This document shows, piece after piece, positions 1-7,121 of a stretch of DNA of 19,023 nucleotides; within the stretch, counting starts at the first letter, position 1; each line of letters starts with the position of its first letter. The stretch is from GCA-001735895 sp964488685 (GTDB taxonomy: Bacteria; Pseudomonadota; Gammaproteobacteria; GCA-001735895). A program made the position numbers and the translations under genes. The notes below the pieces were generated by a model, which saw nothing but the letters and a program-made list of their open reading frames with translations, made no database searches and was not told where the DNA came from. The stretch spans positions 1-19,023 of the forward strand of contig CAZAVY010000054.1 in NCBI GenBank assembly GCA_964488685.1. The letters are read 5' to 3'.

Positions 1-1034
1 CTGATCATTTTGTGTTTTCTGATCGCCCGATCCTGCAGTTCCGGAGTAAAGAAATGATAACGGTTGCGCCCCGCCGCCTTGGCGGCATACATCGCCTGAT
101 CGGCATTTCTTTGCAGGATTTCGATATCCCTGGAATCTCCCGGATAAAAGGTAACGCCGATACTCGCGGTGAGGAAGATTTTTTCGTTACCGATCTGAAA
201 TGGTCGGGCGAGAGTCTCGAGTATTTGCTGGCACACGGGTTGTACCGACAGGTGATCGTTGATCTGTCCGAGAATTATTGTAAATTCATCCCCACTGAGG
301 CGCGAAACCGTGTCTATTTCACGAACTGTTTTTTTAAGCCGACTCGAAATCTCGATGAGTAATAAGTCCCCCATATCGTGACCCAGGGTATCGTTGACAT
401 CCTTGAACCGATCGAGATCTATATACAACAACGCCAGTGACCGACTGCTACGGTCGCCGGCACGAATTTCATGTTCGAGTTTCTGCAAAAACAGATTTCG
501 ATTTGGCAGGCTTGTCAGCGAATCGAAATTGGCCTGGTTCCAGATAACGGTTTCGGCGTGTTTGCGTTCTGATATATCGCGGATATAGGCATTGAATTCC
601 TGCAGATCGGTCGAATTGATCACCGATATCGAAATCTCGACCGGAAACTCATGGCCGTCGCGATGCCGGGCGTGGATTTCAATCAGCGAGTTCATAATCG
701 AAATTTCACCGGTTTCGAGAAATTTTTTCATACCTCTTTTATGGGCATCCCGATAGCGTTCGGGAATAATGGTCTGTTCTATGGTCTGATCGAGTATGTC
801 TTCCGCCCTCCAGCCAAAAATTTTCTCGGCCTGGTGATTCCAGCCGGTGATGTGACCGTCGAAATCCATCTGTACCACGGCATCGATGGATGACTCAAAA
901 AAAGCCTCGAGTTTGGTGTGTTGCGCCAGGATAATTTCCTTTTTCTGGCGTATGTCCGCCTCGAGCGCTTTCAGCTTTTGTTCAAGCATTGCTCTATCAT
1001 CATTCTCATCATCGGGAGAATCGATATCAGGCAT
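1..1034 (-). CDS. PAS-GGDEF diguanylate cyclase-type protein, C-terminus beyond the left edge
   Basis: Cyclic-di-GMP signalling protein; 344 codons are visible and the gene runs off the window. The ATG at 1034 begins MPDIDSPDDEND. Residues about 17-36 are a short helical stretch and about 38-160 a PAS domain (FFESSIDAVVQMDFDG, then GWNHQAEKIFGW). A GGDEF domain runs from about 168 to 335, with DSLTSLPNRN, the metal-binding DLDRFKDVND, and ADQAMYAAKAAGRNRY near its end. The signature reads S247-G-D-E-F instead of GGDEF. The RxxD inhibitory site is intact (R238, D241), five residues before the signature as is usual. No membrane segment is visible, so it is probably cytosolic. The FFTPELQDRA linker after GGDEF is of the kind that often leads into an EAL phosphodiesterase domain, which would lie outside the window; this is inference. 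It lies downstream of the rpoH terminator and so is probably transcribed separately. Confidence 0.93.
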   Translation of the reverse strand, partial: MPDIDSPDDENDDRAMLEQKLKALEADIRQKKEIILAQHTKLEAFFESSIDAVVQMDFDGHITGWNHQAEKIFGWRAEDILDQTIEQTIIPERYRDAHKRGMKKFLETGEISIMNSLIEIHARHRDGHEFPVEISISVINSTDLQEFNAYIRDISERKHAETVIWNQANFDSLTSLPNRNLFLQKLEHEIRAGDRSSRSLALLYIDLDRFKDVNDTLGHDMGDLLLIEISSRLKKTVREIDTVSRLSGDEFTIILGQINDHLSVQPVCQQILETLARPFQIGNEKIFLTASIGVTFYPGDSRDIEILQRNADQAMYAAKAAGRNRYHFFTPELQDRAIRKHKMI

Positions 1035-1064
1035 ATATTGGGATCTCGGTTGAATTCAGATTCG

Positions 1065-1070
1065 AGTATA
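1065..1070 (-). promoter_or_regulatory. Possible -10 element of the PAS-GGDEF gene
   Basis: On the minus strand TATACT (5 of 6 to the sigma-70 -10 consensus) lies 30 bases upstream of the ATG at 1034, just after the rpoH terminator. The best -35 candidate 16 bases further up, TCTGCA, is poor, so this is a weak call. Confidence 0.3.
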
Positions 1071-1094
1071 GTATTTTTTACCGAAATGCAGATA

Positions 1095-1124
1095 TAAAAA
1101 AGCCCGGTCAGGCCGCCGGGCTTT
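1095..1124 (-). terminator. Intrinsic terminator of rpoH
   Basis: On the minus strand AAAGCCCGG and CCGGGCTTT form a nine-pair, GC-rich stem with an eight-base loop, followed by a run of T. It begins 22 bases after the rpoH stop codon and separates rpoH from the downstream PAS-GGDEF gene. Confidence 0.88.
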
Positions 1125-1145
1125 GCTTCAGGCGTTGTTGCAGCT

Positions 1146-2012
1146 TCAGGCGACGAAGCTGGACTTTATCGACTTGAATGCATTGCTTTCAATTTGACGG
1201 ATGCGTTCTGCGGATACACCGTACTCGCTAGCGAGTTCGTGCAGCGTGGCCTTTGGTTCAGTCAACCAACGGCGAGTCACGATCGCCTTGCTGCGATCGT
1301 CGAGACTACCCATGGCTTCACTGAGAATATGATTATTGTTTTGCTCGGTGTTCTGAGCCTCCAGCAGCAACTCGGGCGAGGGTGAATTCGACGCTAACGA
1401 ATTGGCAGGCGCAAGATACGCGCAATCGTCATCTTCGTCACTCAGTGGATCGAAAGCCATGTCGTAGTTGTTAAGGCGGTTCTCCATTTCTATTACGTTC
1501 TCCCGGGTTACCCCGAGGGTTTCAGCAACGTGATCGATCTCTTCCGATTTAAACCAGCCCAGGCGGGTTTTCTGGCTGCGCAGTTTGAAGAACAACTTGC
1601 GTTGCGCCTTGGTGGTAGCAATTTTTACGATGCGCCAGTTTTTCAAAATGAATTCGTGAATTTCAGCTTTTATCCAGTGCACTGCGAACGATACCAGGCG
1701 CACACCCACTTCGGGACGAAAACGCTTCACCGCCTTCATCAAACCGATGCTGCCTTCCTGAATTAAATCAGGAATCGCCAGGCCGTAACCCGCGTAATTG
1801 TTCGCGACTTTGATGACAAAACGAAGGTGTGGTAGTACCAGTTTTTGTGCAGATGCAATATTACCGGTTTCCTGTAGATCTTTTGCCAGTGCGTACTCTT
1901 CTTCCGCAGTCAGTACAGGCACGCTTCTAGCTGCCTGAATATAGGCGTCGAGATTGGAACTACCCATTAACACGGGCAAAGAGTTGCTTGTATTGATCAA
2001 TGCTGTGCTCAT
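1146..2012 (-). CDS. rpoH: RNA polymerase heat-shock sigma factor RpoH (sigma-32)
   Basis: Alternative sigma factor that directs RNA polymerase to heat-shock promoters. At 288 aa it has the usual RpoH length. Region 2 is seen as LVLPHLRFVIKVANNYAGYG, IPDLIQEGSIGLMKAVKRFRP and SFAVHWIKAEIHEFILKNWR (residues 58-126). The RpoH box, QRKLFFKLRSQ at 137-147, distinguishes it from other sigma-70 proteins. The region 4.2 helix-turn-helix is ATLHELASEYGVSAERIRQIE (255-275). The ATG at 2012 is preceded by GAGG at good spacing. It follows the ftsYEX cluster, as in many gammaproteobacteria, but a response regulator gene separates them here. A promoter and a CIRCE-like repeat lie directly upstream and a terminator directly downstream, so it can be an independent transcript. 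Confidence 0.98.
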   Translation of the reverse strand: MSTALINTSNSLPVLMGSSNLDAYIQAARSVPVLTAEEEYALAKDLQETGNIASAQKLVLPHLRFVIKVANNYAGYGLAIPDLIQEGSIGLMKAVKRFRPEVGVRLVSFAVHWIKAEIHEFILKNWRIVKIATTKAQRKLFFKLRSQKTRLGWFKSEEIDHVAETLGVTRENVIEMENRLNNYDMAFDPLSDEDDDCAYLAPANSLASNSPSPELLLEAQNTEQNNNHILSEAMGSLDDRSKAIVTRRWLTEPKATLHELASEYGVSAERIRQIESNAFKSIKSSFVA

Positions 2013-2034
2013 AACGACCTCGTTTTAGTGTTTT

Positions 2035-2061
2035 CTAGCACTCATGCTATCCGAGTGCTAG
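2035..2061 (-). promoter_or_regulatory. CIRCE-type HrcA operator in the rpoH leader
   Basis: CTAGCACTC-N9-GAGTGCTAG is a perfect nine-base inverted repeat with a nine-base spacer. The established CIRCE consensus is TTAGCACTC-N9-GAGTGCTAA, so it differs only in the outermost base pair. It ends 22 bases before the rpoH ATG and starts 2 bases after the proposed -10 box, the usual CIRCE position around +1. HrcA is the known repressor for this element; hrcA itself is not in the window. Confidence 0.9.
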
Positions 2062-2063
2062 TT

Positions 2064-2093
2064 ATTAGAGCATAAAGATCGCTAACAGTTCAA
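2064..2093 (-). promoter_or_regulatory. Probable sigma-70 promoter of rpoH
   Basis: On the minus strand TTGAAC (2093-2088) and TCTAAT (2069-2064) are separated by 18 bases. They match the -35 and -10 consensus at 4 and 5 of 6 positions. The predicted start point falls at or in the CIRCE repeat, which supports the call. Confidence 0.6.
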
Positions 2094-2177
2094 GTTTATT
2101 AGCAAATATTAATATACAGGTTAAATGTATGGTTATTAAAGAAAAATAGTGCATTTATACAACCGGTCTGGCCGCTG

Positions 2178-3005
2178 TCAGGGATTCAAGGCTTCGCTCT
2201 GGCGCTTGATATTGACCAGGGTTTGCAAGCGCAACAGCAAGTCTTCTTCGCTTACCGGTTTGGTAATGAAATCATTGGTACCCGCACCGAAAATGGCGGT
2301 GAAATCGGTACGTTCATCCTCCCCGGGTTCGATCGTCATCAACAGTATCGGTAACGTCAGATAGTCAAGTTCCAGTTCGTTGCGTATAGCCTGGATTAGT
2401 TCAAAGCCGTTCATACCACTAGTTAACGTCAGGTCGGTAATCATGACGTCAATGCTGCAGTCGTCATGGTCTTGCAGATCCTGCCTCAAAAATGCGAGTG
2501 CTTCGTCGGGTTCTCGATAATGCAGGTATCCGATATCATTCTTTTCCAGAATCGAAGTCGTTATCGCAGTTGAGGTTGCACTCTTGTCGACGTACAGGAT
2601 TTTCACCGGTAGCTCGTTGTAAGTGCCGAGGAAATTGAGGATGAAGTTTACCAGCGATTTGTGCCCCTCGGCCTTGTCGAAGTAAGCCGTTACCGCGTCG
2701 GTGTCTTCCATGTCGGCACCCATTACCCGGGTACCGGTATCACCCGAGACGACGAAAATAGCAGTGTCTTTATTCTTGGGGGTTTCTCGAATCATCTCGA
2801 TCAGCTTGTAACCGTCGGTATCGGGTAAATCGATACCGGTGGTGATGATTTCAAATTCGTAGCGCTTTACCGCAGTCATCGCTTCCTTGCCGTTACCGCA
2901 GGCGATGATGTCGAGATCGGGCGCCCGACTGGTGATTTCCTTGAACAGGATAGCCCGAGCCGAATCCGAAGAATCAATCAGTAATAGTCGACGTTTTGCG
3001 GGCAT
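2178..3005 (-). CDS. Double-receiver response regulator with a degenerate first receiver
   Basis: A 275-aa protein made of two CheY-like receiver domains and no output domain. Receiver 1 (about 5-128) has the acidic pair in LLLIDSSD (D11, D14), S87 in the FVVSG strand and K111. However, the segment that should carry the phospho-acceptor reads TTG57IDLPDTDG, with Gly in place of Asp. Receiver 2 (about 134-270) has D140, the acceptor D191 in MITD, T224 and K249 (TKP), so it looks competent, although its loop is one residue longer and lacks the usual Pro. No histidine kinase is adjacent. The gene begins 11 bases after ftsX, on the same strand, and sits between ftsX and rpoH, which are normally neighbours. 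The Shine-Dalgarno sequence is weak, so it may be translated with help from upstream. Its partner and role cannot be told from the sequence. Confidence 0.9.
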   Translation of the reverse strand: MPAKRRLLLIDSSDSARAILFKEITSRAPDLDIIACGNGKEAMTAVKRYEFEIITTGIDLPDTDGYKLIEMIRETPKNKDTAIFVVSGDTGTRVMGADMEDTDAVTAYFDKAEGHKSLVNFILNFLGTYNELPVKILYVDKSATSTAITTSILEKNDIGYLHYREPDEALAFLRQDLQDHDDCSIDVMITDLTLTSGMNGFELIQAIRNELELDYLTLPILLMTIEPGEDERTDFTAIFGAGTNDFITKPVSEEDLLLRLQTLVNIKRQSEALNP

Positions 3006-3016
3006 TTGATTATTGG

Positions 3017-3976
3017 TTAGCTTGGTTCAATCTGGTTCAGGTGCCGCGCCACTGCGATCCAGGAGCCGGCCAGTCCCAGTAGGGTACTAGATGTAATCAG
3101 AATGATAAAGTCGTGAAATGAAAATGTAATCAGGTTCATATCAGACTTATATAGCAGGTTTAGCCGCTCTAGTGGGGCAGATATTGCAAGATATCCAATC
3201 TCTACGATCAACCAGGAGATAATCCCGCCCAGCAAACCGTACCAGACACCGCCGTAGAGGAACGGTCGACGGATAAATGCATCGGTGGCGCCGATAAGCT
3301 TGGTGACGATTATTTCCTGGTAACGGTTCTGAATATCGAGGCGGATGGTGTTGCCAATGATCAGCAACACGGCGCAGGCGAACAGAATTGTTATGATTGC
3401 AACTGAACGTTTGGCGATTTCAATGATGGTATAGAGTCGTTCCAGCCATTCGGTATCCAGTTTGGCGATTTTGACCTCGGGCATAGCCTGTAGTTTGTTG
3501 AAGAGGTTGCGCACTGCGAAAGTATCGGCTTCATCACCCGGCTCAACGATCAGGGTGTGTGGCAGCGGGTTACTGCTCAGCGAATCGATACTCTTTCCGA
3601 AACCTGAGTTCTGCCTAAACTCCTGCAGTGATAAATCACGCGATATAAATCGGGTCGACACCACAATCTCCATTTTAGCGATTTGCTTTTCGAGCACGCG
3701 CGCCTGTTTTTCACTAAGGTCGAGGTCAAAGTACAGGCTGATTTGCGAGCTTGAACGGAAATCACCCGATATCGCGTCGATATTCTTCAAAAACAGGTAA
3801 AAGCCCCCCGGCAGCGACAGCGTTATGCCAATGACCGCGACCGTCATAATCGTCGTTATCGGCGCCTGATAAATCTTACCGAGACTAAAGATCAGCGATT
3901 GCAGGTGATGCAGCAGGTAGGCTGAAACACGATTCGAAGTCGCCGGTTTTGAGCGTCGGATATTACTGCCGGCCAT
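3017..3976 (-). CDS. ftsX: Cell-division permease-like protein FtsX
   Basis: Inner-membrane partner of FtsE. In the family, the complex acts at the division septum and activates periplasmic peptidoglycan hydrolases through the large periplasmic loop. At 319 aa the layout is typical: cytosolic N-terminus, TM1 at about 40-63 (ITTIMTVAVIGITLSLPGGF), an extracellular domain of about 120 residues, then three closely spaced helices at about 190-215, 240-265 and 285-310. The ATG at 3976 has a strong Shine-Dalgarno (GGGAGGAG) and overlaps the end of ftsE by 14 bases, showing coupled translation. It has low sequence conservation outside the membrane segments, as expected for FtsX; context makes the assignment firm. 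Confidence 0.96.
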   Translation of the reverse strand: MAGSNIRRSKPATSNRVSAYLLHHLQSLIFSLGKIYQAPITTIMTVAVIGITLSLPGGFYLFLKNIDAISGDFRSSSQISLYFDLDLSEKQARVLEKQIAKMEIVVSTRFISRDLSLQEFRQNSGFGKSIDSLSSNPLPHTLIVEPGDEADTFAVRNLFNKLQAMPEVKIAKLDTEWLERLYTIIEIAKRSVAIITILFACAVLLIIGNTIRLDIQNRYQEIIVTKLIGATDAFIRRPFLYGGVWYGLLGGIISWLIVEIGYLAISAPLERLNLLYKSDMNLITFSFHDFIILITSSTLLGLAGSWIAVARHLNQIEPS

Positions 3977-4661
3977 CGCTGGTCTCCTCCCGGGTATCTT
4001 CGAGATCGTTCAGGATGAGTTTGCCGCCGTTAAGCGTGATACGGGGTGTTCCCAGTTCATCGATAAGCCCCAGGTCGTGGCTGGCCACCAGCACCGTAAC
4101 CCCGACCTGGTTGAAATCGACAAAAATCTGCATGATTTCACGCGATAACACCGGGTCGAGGTTGCCGGTTGGCTCATCGGCCAATAGCAGCATGGGTTTG
4201 TGAACCACTGCGCGAGCGATTCCGACGCGTTGTTGTTCTCCTCCGGAGAGCGTGATAGGCATCGACTTTTCTTTGTGCAGCAAGCCTACCTTGTCGAGGG
4301 CTGCGCGGGTGCGTTTGGCAATTTCCTGTGGTCGATAACCCTGTATGTGTAGCGGCAGCGCCACGTTGTCGAAAACGGGTCGATCGAACAACAGTTGGTG
4401 GTCCTGAAAAATAATGCCGATGTTACGTCGAATATAGGGTATGCGATGACGTGCCAGCGTATTGAGGTTGATGCGATTTAGCAGCGCCTGACCACGGGTT
4501 GGCTTTTCGATCAGTGCTATTATTTTCAGCAGCGTACTCTTGCCGGCACCGGAATGACCGGTAACAAAGACCATCTTGCCATCTCCGAGGCTTAGCGAAA
4601 CATTACTTAGCGCGTTATAACCACCTTCGAAGCGCTTGGTTACATTGTGAAATTCGATCAT
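3963..4661 (-). CDS. ftsE: Cell-division ABC-type ATPase FtsE
   Basis: Cytosolic ATPase of the FtsEX complex, 232 aa, the family's usual length. The complete ABC motif set is visible: Walker A GHSGAGKST (35-43), Q-loop Gln86 in GIIFQDHQL, signature LSGGEQQR (138-145), Walker B MLLLADEPTGNLD (157-169) and switch His195 in ASHD. It lies between ftsY, which ends 15 bases upstream, and ftsX, whose start it overlaps; this is the classic ftsYEX operon order. The Shine-Dalgarno is weak, consistent with coupling to ftsY translation. The C-terminus after residue 216 is acidic and variable. Confidence 0.98.
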   Translation of the reverse strand: MIEFHNVTKRFEGGYNALSNVSLSLGDGKMVFVTGHSGAGKSTLLKIIALIEKPTRGQALLNRINLNTLARHRIPYIRRNIGIIFQDHQLLFDRPVFDNVALPLHIQGYRPQEIAKRTRAALDKVGLLHKEKSMPITLSGGEQQRVGIARAVVHKPMLLLADEPTGNLDPVLSREIMQIFVDFNQVGVTVLVASHDLGLIDELGTPRITLNGGKLILNDLEDTREETSDGRQ

Positions 4662-4676
4662 GGGGAAGCGGCGAAC

Positions 4677-5642
4677 TCAGGCATCGGCCAGCAAGGCATC
4701 GACAAATTCCTCGTTGTCAAAGGGTCGCAGGTCATTCGCCGATTCCCCGACGCCGATAAATCGGATCGGTGTCTGTAACTGTTCGGCCACATTGAAGATC
4801 ATGCCTCCCCTGGCGGTGCCATCGAGTTTTGTCAGAACGATGCCGGAGATACCCACGCTATCGCGGAAGTTTCTCGCTTGCGCCAGTGCGTTCTGGCCGG
4901 TTATCGCATCGAGCACCAGCAGGGTTTCCTGGGGTGCATCGGGGTCGAGTTTGCTCATGACGCGCTTTATTTTCCCGAGTTCATCCATCAGGCTGGACTG
5001 TGTGTGCAACCTTCCGGCAGTATCGGCAATCAACACATCTACGTTACGAGCTTGCGCTGACTCCAGCGCGTCATAAATCACCGACGCCGAATCGGCTCCC
5101 TGGCCTTGCTGAACGACCGGGATTTCGAGGCGGTCACCCCAGCTTTGTAACTGCTCGACTGCGGCTGCCCGAAAGGTATCGCCTGCCGCCAGCATAACCT
5201 TGAGTCCCTGGTTTTTGAACTGTTGCGCGAGTTTTCCAACGGTTGTGGTCTTACCGGCGCCGTTGACGCCGACTATAAGTATAACGAAAGGTTTTTTGTT
5301 CGGATCCAGGTTTAACGGAATTGCACAGGGTGCGAGAATCTCAGCCATAATGAGCTTGAGTGCGGTCATAAGACTTTCACTATCCGCCAATTGCTTGCGT
5401 TGCATTGATTCTGTCAGGCGCGAAGTGATTTTCTGTGTCGCCTGGATACCGACATCGGCCATCAGCAATTGATCTTCCAGCTGTTGCAGCAGTTCGTCGT
5501 CAATCTGCTTCTTGCCGAGCAATAATTCGCCCAGGTCACTGGACAGGTGCTGCCGGGTTTTCGACAGACGTTGGCGCAACGAGGCAAACAGCCCCGCAGG
5601 TTTATCCGCGTCATTTTTGTCGGCAGATTTAAATCCGAACAT
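4677..5642 (-). CDS. ftsY: Signal recognition particle receptor FtsY
   Basis: SRP-receptor GTPase that docks ribosome-nascent chain complexes at the inner membrane. At 321 aa it contains essentially only the NG domain. The N domain helical bundle is at about 18-100, G1 is GVNGAGKTT (125-133), then GDTFRAAAVEQL (154-165), G3 DTAGR (207-211), G4 TKLDGTARGG (271-280) and GVGESANDLRPF (297-308). The acidic A domain found in E. coli FtsY (497 aa) is reduced to about 15 residues rich in Asp and Lys. This is common outside the enterics, and membrane contact is then through the amphipathic start of the N domain. It is the first gene of the minus-strand cluster and is transcribed divergently from rsmD across an 87-base gap. 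Confidence 0.98.
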   Translation of the reverse strand: MFGFKSADKNDADKPAGLFASLRQRLSKTRQHLSSDLGELLLGKKQIDDELLQQLEDQLLMADVGIQATQKITSRLTESMQRKQLADSESLMTALKLIMAEILAPCAIPLNLDPNKKPFVILIVGVNGAGKTTTVGKLAQQFKNQGLKVMLAAGDTFRAAAVEQLQSWGDRLEIPVVQQGQGADSASVIYDALESAQARNVDVLIADTAGRLHTQSSLMDELGKIKRVMSKLDPDAPQETLLVLDAITGQNALAQARNFRDSVGISGIVLTKLDGTARGGMIFNVAEQLQTPIRFIGVGESANDLRPFDNEEFVDALLADA

Positions 5643-5729
5643 GGTTTTTCCGGGAATCAGAATTCAGGCACAATATGCTAACAGAAAGCGATTCCATCTG
5701 GGCAGCTCTAAGGCGTATAAAGCACGTAA

Positions 5730-6305
5730 ATGGCGACCAAAATGAAACCTCAAGTCAGAATTATTGGTGGTAAGTGGCGCGGTAGCAAACTTCCGGTAAT
5801 CGATGCCGCTGGGTTGCGGCCGACACCGGACCGCATTCGAGAAACCCTGTTCAACTGGTTGTCACAGGATTGCCCGAATGCGATTGTGCTGGATTGCTTT
5901 GCCGGTAGCGGAGTTCTCGGATTCGAGACATTGTCACGAGGGGCGAAGTCTGTGATTGCGCTGGAACAGAATCCTGCGACGCTAATAAATCTGCAGGCCC
6001 AGCTGGCTCGTTTCGAAACAACTGCCATCGAAATTCTGGGGGGCGATGCCAGACTATCGATTCTCGCTTTACAACAAAAATTCGATATCGTGTTTATCGA
6101 CCCTCCCTATGTCGAGCCGGAATTGCGAGGACAAATATTCAGGCAACTTGAACAACAGGATAACTTGAAGCCGGCTGCCAAAATTTATTTTGAATGGCAA
6201 CGCGGTGAAAACTTCGAATTACCTTCCGCCAGGCTGCAGTGGTTAAAGCAGAAATGCGCCGGCCGGATCAATTATGCTATAGCCGAATGGCAGCTGAGCC
6301 GTTAG
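5730..6305 (+). CDS. rsmD: 16S rRNA (guanine-N2-)-methyltransferase RsmD
   Basis: Methylates G966 (E. coli numbering) of 16S rRNA in the assembled 30S particle using S-adenosylmethionine. It is 191 aa, the usual size. Visible are the family's RIIGGKWRGSKLPV start (10-23), LRPTPDRIRETLFNWL (29-44), SAM-binding motif I VLDCFAGSGVLGFE (53-66), acidic EQN at the end of beta 2 (79-81) and the catalytic DPPY motif (124-127). Its divergent position next to ftsY is a conserved arrangement. The ATG at 5730 has little Shine-Dalgarno support; an in-frame ATG at 5742, giving MKPQVRIIGG, is a possible alternative start. Confidence 0.97.
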   Translation: MATKMKPQVRIIGGKWRGSKLPVIDAAGLRPTPDRIRETLFNWLSQDCPNAIVLDCFAGSGVLGFETLSRGAKSVIALEQNPATLINLQAQLARFETTAIEILGGDARLSILALQQKFDIVFIDPPYVEPELRGQIFRQLEQQDNLKPAAKIYFEWQRGENFELPSARLQWLKQKCAGRINYAIAEWQLSR

Positions 6306-6357
6306 AATCTGGCGACAATTCCCTGCGGCTTCAAGCGCCGTTGCACAGAGGTGGTTT

Positions 6358-6846
6358 ATGACAGGTATTGCCGTTTATCCTGGTACTTTCGACCCGGTAA
6401 CACGTGGGCATATCGATATTTGCGAGCGCGCCCTGAAAATGTTCGACCGGGTGGTAATCGGTGTTGCCGACAGTCTCAGCAAGGATCCTTTTTTCAATAT
6501 CGATGAGCGTATCGATATGCTGGAAACGGTTTTTACAGACAATCAACGTATATCGGTGAAACCTTTTTCCGGTTTACTCATCGATTTTGCCCGGGATTGC
6601 GACGCCGCTGTGATCGTGCGTGGTTTGCGTGCGATTTCAGATTTCGAATACGAAGTTCAGCTGGCGGGAATGAACCGTTCACTGGCACCCGGGCTGGAAA
6701 CCGTATTTCTAACCGCGGCGCAACACTATGCGTTCGTGTCATCCAGCCTGGTGCGTGAAATTGCCCGTCTCGACGGTGATGTTTCGGAATTTCTTCATGC
6801 CGATACCCTGCACCGCTTAACGGTTAAACTAAAAGACAGCAAGTGA
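6358..6846 (+). CDS. coaD: Phosphopantetheine adenylyltransferase CoaD
   Basis: Catalyses the fourth step of coenzyme A synthesis, ATP + 4'-phosphopantetheine to dephospho-CoA + PPi, in the cytosol. It is 162 aa, typical length. The nucleotidyltransferase signature GTFDPVTRGH (9-18) carries the TxGH-like element. RGLRAISDFEYE (89-100) and the C-terminal nucleotide-binding motif SSSLVRE (128-134) are also present. The ATG at 6358 follows an AGAGG Shine-Dalgarno. The ferredoxin gene begins 23 bases after its stop, on the same strand; coaD-ferredoxin is a familiar gammaproteobacterial pair. Confidence 0.98.
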   Translation: MTGIAVYPGTFDPVTRGHIDICERALKMFDRVVIGVADSLSKDPFFNIDERIDMLETVFTDNQRISVKPFSGLLIDFARDCDAAVIVRGLRAISDFEYEVQLAGMNRSLAPGLETVFLTAAQHYAFVSSSLVREIARLDGDVSEFLHADTLHRLTVKLKDSK

Positions 6847-6869
6847 TCCTTCGATTGGAGCAGTAACCC

Positions 6870-7121
6870 GTGGCTTTGATGATTACCGATGAATGTATCA
6901 ATTGCGATGTTTGCGAGCCGGAGTGCCCGAACGATGCGATTTCGCCCGGCGAAGAATATTATGAAATCGATCCCTTGCTCTGTACCGAGTGCGTGGGGCA
7001 TTTTGCAAGCTCCCAGTGCGTCGAGGTTTGTCCCGTCGATTGCATTCCGTTGAATCCGGAATACCCGGAGACCCAGGAAGCCCTGCTGGATAAATACAAG
7101 CGCCTGACCGGGGATGAATAA
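6870..7121 (+). CDS. YfhL/Allochromatium-type 2[4Fe-4S] ferredoxin
   Basis: Small electron-transfer protein, 83 aa. Cluster one is C9-x2-C12-x2-C15-x3-C19-P. Cluster two is C38-x2-C41-x8-C50-x3-C54-P. The eight-residue insertion in the second motif and the C-terminal extension are features of the Allochromatium vinosum ferredoxin/YfhL family, which has clusters of very low potential. An extra Cys58 follows the second motif. The start is GTG at 6870, chosen because TTGGAG lies nine bases upstream and because the family begins MALxITDECINCD; the ATG at 6879 would remove conserved residues. It lies downstream of coaD, and the next gene overlaps its end by eight bases. Confidence 0.95.
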   Translation: MALMITDECINCDVCEPECPNDAISPGEEYYEIDPLLCTECVGHFASSQCVEVCPVDCIPLNPEYPETQEALLDKYKRLTGDE

